DNA from: Patescibacteria group bacterium
GTDB taxonomy: Bacteria > Patescibacteriota > Minisyncoccia > UBA9983
Direction: 5' to 3'
DNA length: 17,292 nt
Assembly: GCA_018827845.1 (NCBI GenBank)
Contig: JAHJXC010000018.1
Span: 1-17,292, forward strand
Shown here: positions 13,952 to 17,292 of the stretch, in pieces
Position numbering within the stretch: position 1 is the first letter of the stretch
How the letters are laid out: the number at the start of each line of letters is the position of its first letter
Translations under genes and position numbers: made by a program
Notes under the pieces: model-generated
Seen by the model: the letters and a program-made list of their open reading frames with translations, nothing else
The model's database searches: none
What the model was told of the DNA's origin: nothing

Positions 13952-13985
13952 AGGGGAATAATTTTATTCCCCTTTTTCTTTTTAT
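13952..13985 (+). terminator. Strong intrinsic terminator
   Basis: AGGGGAAT (13952-13959) pairs with ATTCCCCT (13966-13973) around an AATTTT loop, followed by a T-rich run TTTTCTTTTT. It lies 12 bases after the stop of the 81-residue gene. Confidence 0.9.
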
Positions 13986-14034
13986 AAACATCTACTTGCC
14001 ACCTATATTGTTTGTTAGGTATACACGAATATAT

Positions 14035-14080
14035 AAAATCTTACGGATAAACTGCGATCGCTTGGGAATGGTAAGATTTT
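14035..14080 (+). repeat. Hairpin element A, upstream of the Cas2-like gene
   Basis: AAAATCTTAC (14035-14044) and GTAAGATTTT (14071-14080) are perfect 10-base inverted arms. The 26-base interior contains GGATA, then ACTGCGAT, and the 8-base palindrome GCGATCGC (14054-14061). Read on the plus strand it aligns over its full length with the reverse complement of element B (14655-14700), about 37 of 47 aligned positions by eye. Confidence 0.75.
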
Positions 14081-14091
14081 TATAATTACTG

Positions 14092-14097
14092 TATAAT
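14092..14097 (+). promoter_or_regulatory. -10 box of the Cas2-like gene
   Basis: TATAAT with 7 bases to the ATG at 14105, again a leaderless arrangement. The bases between (TAATCAC) resemble those before pheS (AGAATCAC). A second TATAAT lies at 14081-14086. No clear -35 box is seen. The box lies just inside hairpin A. Confidence 0.5.
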
Positions 14098-14104
14098 TAA
14101 TCAC

Positions 14105-14656
14105 ATGGCATTAAAAAGCGAAACAAAACAAAAAATTCTTTTGTTGTTGGTTGCCGGGGTTGCTTTGGGTTTTTCCCGTTCGCCCAAAAATTATTTTAAA
14201 ATTCTAGACGTTGTCGTCAAAGATTGGAAAGAAATAGAAAAAAGAAAATTACTCCGGATAGTAAAAGAATTCTACGAAAATAGACTGATTGACTATAGAG
14301 AAAAAGAAGACGGAAACGTTTATATTGTTCTAACTAAGAACGGTCAAAAGAAAGCATTAGAGTATCAGATTAATGAATTAAAAATTAAAAAGCCGGATAA
14401 ATGGGATGGCAAATGGAGAATAGTAATTTTTGATATTCCGGAGAAAAAGAAGAAGGCGAGAGAGGTCCTGAGAGCAAAATTAAAAGATTTGGGATTTAAG
14501 GAATTGCAAAAAAGTGTTTTTGTTTTGCCTTATGAATGCGAAGACGAGATTGATTTTATTGTTGAAGTTTTTGAAATAAGGCCTTATGTCAGATTTTTAC
14601 GCGTTGAATCTTTTACCAATGAGGAACAATTTAAATTAAAATTTAAGCTATACTAA
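14105..14656 (+). CDS. Winged-helix plus Cas2-like domain protein (PaaX-related)
   Basis: A 183-residue protein related to the first two domains of PaaX-type regulators. Residues about 1-90 look like a winged-helix domain (KQKILLLLVAG, then helices, then a YREKEDGNVYIVLTKNG wing). Residues about 98-183 match the PaaX central Cas2-like ferredoxin fold: KWRIVIFDIPE with D110 at the Cas2 metal-site position, a helix rich in Lys/Arg, then QKSVFVLP with S137 as in Cas2 QxSVF. Full PaaX is about 300 residues; the C-terminal domain is absent here. There are no CRISPR repeats or cas1 nearby, so a spacer-acquisition role is not supported. The gene is alone and exactly enclosed by two related hairpins, with the downstream one starting inside its stop codon. 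It could be a regulator of its own hairpins or a nuclease of a small mobile unit. Confidence 0.85.
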   Translation: MALKSETKQKILLLLVAGVALGFSRSPKNYFKILDVVVKDWKEIEKRKLLRIVKEFYENRLIDYREKEDGNVYIVLTKNGQKKALEYQINELKIKKPDKWDGKWRIVIFDIPEKKKKAREVLRAKLKDLGFKELQKSVFVLPYECEDEIDFIVEVFEIRPYVRFLRVESFTNEEQFKLKFKLY

Positions 14657-14700
14657 AATGTTACCATTTGGCTGCTATCGCAGTTATCCGGTAACATTTT
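14655..14700 (-). repeat. Hairpin element B, downstream of the Cas2-like gene
   Basis: AAAATGTTACC (14655-14665) and GGTAACATTTT (14690-14700) are perfect 11-base inverted arms; the interior holds a second stem CTGC-TATC-GCAG. It begins within the TAA stop of the Cas2-like gene. It is the inverted partner of element A: where A has C-G in the stem (AAAATC/GATTTT), B has G-C (AAAATG/CATTTT read on the same strand sense), a compensatory change that keeps the pairing. It might also act as a terminator. Confidence 0.75.
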
Positions 14701-14747
14701 AAGGATATGAAATACATGAATTTTATATTTTATAAATTAAAATTCTT

Positions 14748-14776
14748 TTGCAAAAAAGTGAGGGATGGTGTATAGT
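14748..14776 (+). promoter_or_regulatory. Promoter of the rpmF-nusB-rnc operon
   Basis: TTGCAA (14748-14753), a 17-base spacer and TATAGT (14771-14776). The predicted start near 14783 leaves a leader of about 137 bases before L32. This is the best -35/-10 pair between element B and L32. Confidence 0.55.
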
Positions 14777-14782
14777 GATAAT

Positions 14783-14844
14783 ATGCCCGGTAGGACAAAT
14801 TATGATTATTTTTGCCGGGCAGAATAAAATTATTGGAATAATTT
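14783..14844 (+). promoter_or_regulatory. Structured leader with micro-ORF before L32
   Basis: The predicted transcript starts at an ATG (14783) that opens a 14-codon frame ending TAA at 14827 (MPGRTNYDYFCRAE). The same stretch carries a GC-rich inverted repeat, TGCCCGG (14784-14790) with CCGGGCA (14815-14821), followed by an AT-rich one, AAATTATT-GG-AATAATTT (14827-14844). No T tract follows the GC-rich stem. Whether the peptide is made or the stems regulate L32 is unknown. The rest of the gap, 14845-14919, shows nothing I can support. Confidence 0.35.
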
Positions 14845-14919
14845 AAAATTGTGGTTGTTTCTTTTGGAGATTGAAAAAATAATCAAAAATGAAGGCAATC
14901 ATAATTTGTACTAACCGGG

Positions 14920-15201
14920 ATGGTTATTCGGATGAGAAGCACGCGCAGTCATACGCGCACAAGAAGGGCGCACCATGCCTTGAGAGAAGGGCGTTTTTTG
15001 TCCTGCCCAAAATGCAAGGAGCCGGTGCTGCCGCATACAGCCTGCCTAAACTGCGGCATCTATAAAGGTAAGGAAGTGATTGACGTTTTGAAAAAACTGA
15101 CCAAAAAAGAGAGAAAGCAGAAAGAAAAGGAATTAAAGGCACAAGAAGAAGAAAAAAGAGAAAAGAAGCCTCTTGACGCCGTAGAGCTTTCTAAAAAATA
15201 A
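14920..15201 (+). CDS. rpmF: Ribosomal protein L32 (bL32)
   Basis: A large-subunit ribosomal protein, 93 residues against a usual 55-65. The N-terminal core is typical: basic RSTRSHTRTRRAHHAL, then a zinc ribbon with C29, C32, C42 and C45 (CPKC and CLNC) and GIYKGKEVI. From about residue 60 to the end there is a Lys/Glu-rich, probably helical tail not present in standard L32. The ATG at 14920 is used since MVIRMRSTRSHT fits the family N-terminus; ATG at 14932 is possible. No Shine-Dalgarno is seen. It heads an operon with nusB and rnc, which fits a set of genes for ribosome and rRNA production. Confidence 0.93.
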   Translation: MVIRMRSTRSHTRTRRAHHALREGRFLSCPKCKEPVLPHTACLNCGIYKGKEVIDVLKKLTKKERKQKEKELKAQEEEKREKKPLDAVELSKK

Positions 15202-15213
15202 ACAAAGTAGTTT

Positions 15214-15219
15214 TACAAT
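15214..15219 (+). promoter_or_regulatory. -10-like box before nusB
   Basis: TACAAT lies 6 bases before the nusB ATG in the short gap after rpmF. It repeats the leaderless spacing seen before pheS, dnaE and the Cas2-like gene, but no -35 is recognisable, and readthrough from rpmF is equally possible. Confidence 0.3.
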
Positions 15220-15225
15220 TTATTT

Positions 15226-16101
15226 ATGGCCAACCGTCATTTATCAAGAAGTATAGCGATGCAGACTCTATTTGAGGTGGATTTTAATAATTATGACAGC
15301 AAAAAGGCAAAAGAGATTTTAGAAAGGAATCTAAGAGAGTTTGCACCAGGATTGGAAGATACTTCCTTTACCAAAAAACTGGTGGAAGGCATTTTAAAGA
15401 ACAAAGAAAAAATAGACAAGATTATTGAAAAAGTTGCTCCAGAATGGCCTCTTCATCAGATAGCAGTTGTGGACAGAAATGTTTTAAGATTGGGTTTATT
15501 TGAGCTTTTATTTGAAAAAAAAGAGGAAGTGCCTTCAAGGGTGGCTATTAATGAGGCCATAGAAATTGCTAAAACTTTTGGCAGTGAATCTTCAGGCAGA
15601 TTTGTAAACGGCGTCCTCGGGACGGTTTTTAAGGAAATGGGAATAGAAGAAGAAATAGAAATACCTGAGGAAAAACTGGCCGGAGCCGTGGTTTACAGGC
15701 TTGTTCCGAGCAAGGCCGAGGGAAAAAATGATGATTTTATTTTTGCGTTAGTCCATGACGTTTTCGGATATTGGACTTTATCAAAGGGCCATTTGGAAGG
15801 GGAAGAAACTGCGGAACAAGGAGCAGTAAGGGAAATTAAAGAGGAAATCGACCTTGATATAAAAATTGAAAAAGAAATTGGAGAAAACGAATACATTGCC
15901 TCTGATCCTGAAAAAGGAAAAATTAAAAAAATTGTTAAATATTTTTTAGCGTCAACCAGCGACAAGAAATTGAAATTAAAAGAATCCGGCGGTTTGGACG
16001 ACGCTAATTGGTTTGAGATGGAAGAATTGGGAGATTTAAAGATGTATAACGATATCAGGCCGATAGTAGCCAAAGCCATTAAAATGTTAAATAAAAAATG
16101 A
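15226..16101 (+). CDS. nusB: NusB antitermination factor fused to a Nudix hydrolase
   Basis: A 291-residue two-domain protein. Residues 1 to about 143 are a full NusB (RSIAMQTLFEVDF, VVDRNVLRLGLFELLF, AINEAIEIAKTFG, GRFVNGVLG), the RNA-binding factor that with NusE supports antitermination and rRNA transcription. From about 150 a Nudix domain follows: AGAVVYRLV, then WTLSKGHLEGEE with the Nudix box at 188-210 (G188, E194, R202, E203, E206, E207; Asp209 where Gly is usual), and KIVKYFLA downstream. The wording is closest to Ap4A hydrolase-like Nudix enzymes; the substrate is inference. NusB alone is normally about 130-160 residues, so this is a clear fusion and both halves look intact. Its stop overlaps the rnc start as ATGA, implying coupled translation. 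Confidence 0.92.
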   Translation: MANRHLSRSIAMQTLFEVDFNNYDSKKAKEILERNLREFAPGLEDTSFTKKLVEGILKNKEKIDKIIEKVAPEWPLHQIAVVDRNVLRLGLFELLFEKKEEVPSRVAINEAIEIAKTFGSESSGRFVNGVLGTVFKEMGIEEEIEIPEEKLAGAVVYRLVPSKAEGKNDDFIFALVHDVFGYWTLSKGHLEGEETAEQGAVREIKEEIDLDIKIEKEIGENEYIASDPEKGKIKKIVKYFLASTSDKKLKLKESGGLDDANWFEMEELGDLKMYNDIRPIVAKAIKMLNKK

Positions 16102-16793
16102 AAGATTTTTCTAAATTTGAAAAGAAAATAGAAGTTAATTTTAAAAATAAAAATCTTCTTATCCAGGCCTTTACTCACAGGTCTTATTTGAACGAGAACC
16201 CTAGTTTAAAGCTTGAGCATAATGAGCGTCTGGAGTTTTTAGGAGACGCTGTTTTGGAATTGGCCACCACTGAATATCTTTATGAAAAATACCCAGACAA
16301 AAATGAGGGTGAAATGACTTCTTTGAGAGCCGCCTTGGTCAATGCCATTATTCTTTCTTCTGTGGCAAAAGATATGGGCATGGAGGATTTTTTGCTTTTA
16401 TCCAAGGGCGAGAAAAAAGATACTGGCAAGGCAAGGCAATATATTCTTGCAAATACTTTTGAGGCATTGATCGGCTCAATTTACATTGACCAGAATTATG
16501 AAGTTTGCCTTGGCTTTTTGGAGAAATTTCTTTTTCCGCGTCTGCAGGAGATCATTGATAAAAAATTATGGATAGACGCCAAAAGTTTATTGCAGGAAAG
16601 AGCGCAAGAGGTTGTAGGAGTGACGCCAATATATAAATTAATTAAAGACTGGGGGCCGGATCATGCCAAGAATTTCGTGGTGGGAGTTTATTTTAATGAT
16701 GATTTGATTGCCGAGGGCCAGGGAAATTCCAAACAGGAGGCGGAACAAAACTCCGCCCGCGAAGCACTAAAGGCCAAAAATTGGCAGGATTAA
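16098..16793 (+). CDS. rnc: Ribonuclease III
   Basis: An endonuclease that cuts double-stranded RNA, maturing rRNA precursors and processing structured mRNAs. The 231 residues have the usual layout: a catalytic domain with the signature ERLEFLGDA at 43-51 (E46, D50), and the second acidic site with E122 in NTFEALIGSIYID. The position matching E. coli D114 is Asn119. A C-terminal double-stranded RNA-binding domain spans about 160-230 (SLLQERAQE, GQGNSKQEAEQNSAREAL). The length is standard. It overlaps the nusB fusion by 4 bases and closes the rpmF operon; neighbourhood with nusB fits rRNA production. Confidence 0.96.
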   Translation: MKDFSKFEKKIEVNFKNKNLLIQAFTHRSYLNENPSLKLEHNERLEFLGDAVLELATTEYLYEKYPDKNEGEMTSLRAALVNAIILSSVAKDMGMEDFLLLSKGEKKDTGKARQYILANTFEALIGSIYIDQNYEVCLGFLEKFLFPRLQEIIDKKLWIDAKSLLQERAQEVVGVTPIYKLIKDWGPDHAKNFVVGVYFNDDLIAEGQGNSKQEAEQNSAREALKAKNWQD

Positions 16794-16794
16794 A

Positions 16795-16842
16795 AATGTG
16801 CACGGCTCAGCCTTGCACATGCAAGACTCGGTGGTGCACATT
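16795..16842 (+). terminator. Nested palindrome after rnc
   Basis: AATGTGCAC (16795-16803) pairs with GTGCACATT (16834-16842). Inside lie a central TTGCA-CA-TGCAA palindrome and a possible smaller hairpin (GTGCA, GGC, TCA loop, GCC, TGCAC at 16798-16818). It starts one base after the rnc stop codon. A weak T-containing tail (TTATTTG) follows, so it may end rnc transcription, but its branched symmetry exceeds that of a plain terminator. Confidence 0.5.
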
Positions 16843-16849
16843 ATTTGTC

Positions 16850-16888
16850 AAAATAAAAAGGGCTTCCATGCAGGAAACCCTTTCTTTG
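16850..16888 (-). terminator. Intrinsic terminator, mainly for the minus-strand genes
   Basis: AAAGGG-C-TTCC (16857-16867), loop ATGCA, GGAA-A-CCCTTT (16873-16883): a 10-pair stem with one mismatch. On the minus strand it is followed by TTTTT-A-TTTT, a good T tract, 18 bases after the zinc-ribbon stop. On the plus strand TTTCTTTG follows, so it could also back up termination after rnc. Confidence 0.75.
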
Positions 16889-16901
16889 TAAAAAGATCTA
16901 A

Positions 16902-17075
16902 CTAATATTTACTCATATTTACTACTACATCTTTTTTGCATTTCTTACAGGTGTGAATGTCGCTCGAGCCATTTTTGCCAGTGTTCATAACACTTAATTC
17001 AGTCTGCCCGCCACAATGTTGGCACTTAATACCTTTTTCTCTTACCTCGGCTCGCTTACATAACCATCTTTCCAA
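16902..17075 (-). CDS. Small zinc-ribbon protein, start uncertain
   Basis: A frame of 57 residues with two CxxC pairs (IKCQHCGG and HTCKKCKK), the pattern of a zinc ribbon, ending in KDVVVNMSKY. No ATG precedes the first CxxC; TTG at 17075 with an AAAGG about 11 bases upstream is the best start, but the frame stays open further upstream into the preceding gene. It overlaps the end of the 70-residue gene in the +1 frame. Removing one A from the A7 run at 17079-17085 would join the two into one protein with a C-terminal zinc ribbon, so this may be the second half of a longer gene. Function unknown; the terminator downstream fits a single transcript. Confidence 0.55.
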   Translation of the reverse strand: MERWLCKRAEVREKGIKCQHCGGQTELSVMNTGKNGSSDIHTCKKCKKDVVVNMSKY

Positions 17076-17268
17076 TGGTTTTTTTACCTTTGTGGTAAGC
17101 GTTGGTATTAGTATAAACTACTAGTGCAAAAAGGCCAGCAGGATGTTTGTAATTTTTGCGGACTTTATCAGCCGCTTCTTTTGGAGATGATGCCTTAATG
17201 AAAGTTTCAGCTGTATCTGAGAAAAATGGTGCTGCGTTACTGTTAGTTACGACAAAATACTCTTGCAT
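17056..17268 (-). CDS. Small protein of unknown function
   Basis: A 70-residue protein starting MQEYFVVTNSNAAPFF. The ATG is set by a strong ribosome site, AAGGAGG, about 8 bases upstream. One sees a central DTAETFIKASSPKEAADKVRKNY segment, likely strand then helix, as in small domains where a value is modified or bound, and then FALVVYTNTNAYHKGKK. There are no cysteines, membrane segments or signal peptide. The last seven or so residues (TIGKMVM) are read after an A7 run; in the other frame the sequence continues as PLERWLCKRAE into the zinc ribbon, which looks at least as protein-like. I do not recognise the family. Its promoter lies beyond the window edge. Confidence 0.65.
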   Translation of the reverse strand: MQEYFVVTNSNAAPFFSDTAETFIKASSPKEAADKVRKNYKHPAGLFALVVYTNTNAYHKGKKTIGKMVM

Positions 17269-17292
17269 TATTTTCCCTCCTTTTTTGATTGC

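Noticed and set aside
14035..14700. CRISPR locus, suggested by the Cas2-like domain
   Set aside because: There are only two inverted hairpins and no regularly spaced direct repeats, no cas1 and no effector gene.
14783..14844. tRNA or known riboswitch in the rpmF leader
   Set aside because: The stems do not form a cloverleaf and no conserved riboswitch core is recognisable.
1..17292. Recoded TGA (Gly) as in Gracilibacteria or Absconditabacteria
   Set aside because: TGA ends pheS, the Nudix gene, gyrB, dnaE, the nusB fusion and the surface protein at the expected lengths.

Overview
The window looks like a chromosomal piece from a Candidate Phyla Radiation (Patescibacteria) bacterium, most likely of the Parcubacteria type. 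This is inferred from gene content and not from a marker phylogeny. The supporting signs are an AT-rich genome, very short intergenic gaps, stripped-down housekeeping proteins (PheS without its N-terminal coiled coil, PheT without its tRNA-binding domain, DnaE without its tail), a lamin-tail/beta-helix surface protein, a NusB-Nudix fusion, an S23/IVP four-helix-bundle gene and a PaaX/Cas2-like gene. TGA ends many genes here, so the code is the standard bacterial one.

Layout. (1) 2-3737 (+): the 3' part of a proline-rich, lamin-tail and beta-helix surface protein overlaps a membrane glycosyltransferase. (2) 3747-10418 (+): a translation/replication cluster of pheS, an IVP-type four-helix-bundle gene, an MTH1-like Nudix gene, pheT, a C39-like cysteine peptidase and gyrB. 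(3) 10463-13642 (-): dnaE, converging on gyrB with a hairpin between their ends. (4) 13694-14700: an 81-residue orphan with a strong terminator, then a winged-helix plus Cas2-like gene bracketed by two related hairpins in opposite orientation. (5) 14748-16842 (+): a promoter and leader, then L32 (rpmF), a nusB-Nudix fusion and rnc, ending in a nested palindrome. (6) 16857-17268 (-): a 70-residue orphan and a small zinc-ribbon gene that may be one protein split at an A7 run.

Four things deserve most attention. PheT carries a complete NlpC/P60 cysteine-hydrolase domain spliced in frame into its B5 domain, with its Cys-His-His residues present. The PaaX/Cas2-like gene is flanked by inverted, homologous imperfect palindromes whose arms show a compensatory base-pair change; this is the layout of RAYT/REP elements but with a Cas2-like protein. 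The IVP gene sits between pheS and the Nudix gene with 17-base complementary ends (16 of 17), which resembles an rRNA intervening sequence moved into an mRNA; an RNase III gene is in the same window. NusB is fused to a Nudix hydrolase. In addition, pheT contains a GC-rich palindromic insert that is translated in frame, and several operon heads place a -10 box only 6-9 bases before ATG, suggesting leaderless mRNAs.

Functionally the window is mostly core information processing: tRNA charging, DNA gyrase, replicative polymerase, a ribosomal protein, antitermination, RNA processing and nucleotide-pool cleaning. Small elements of possibly mobile origin are inserted between and inside these genes.
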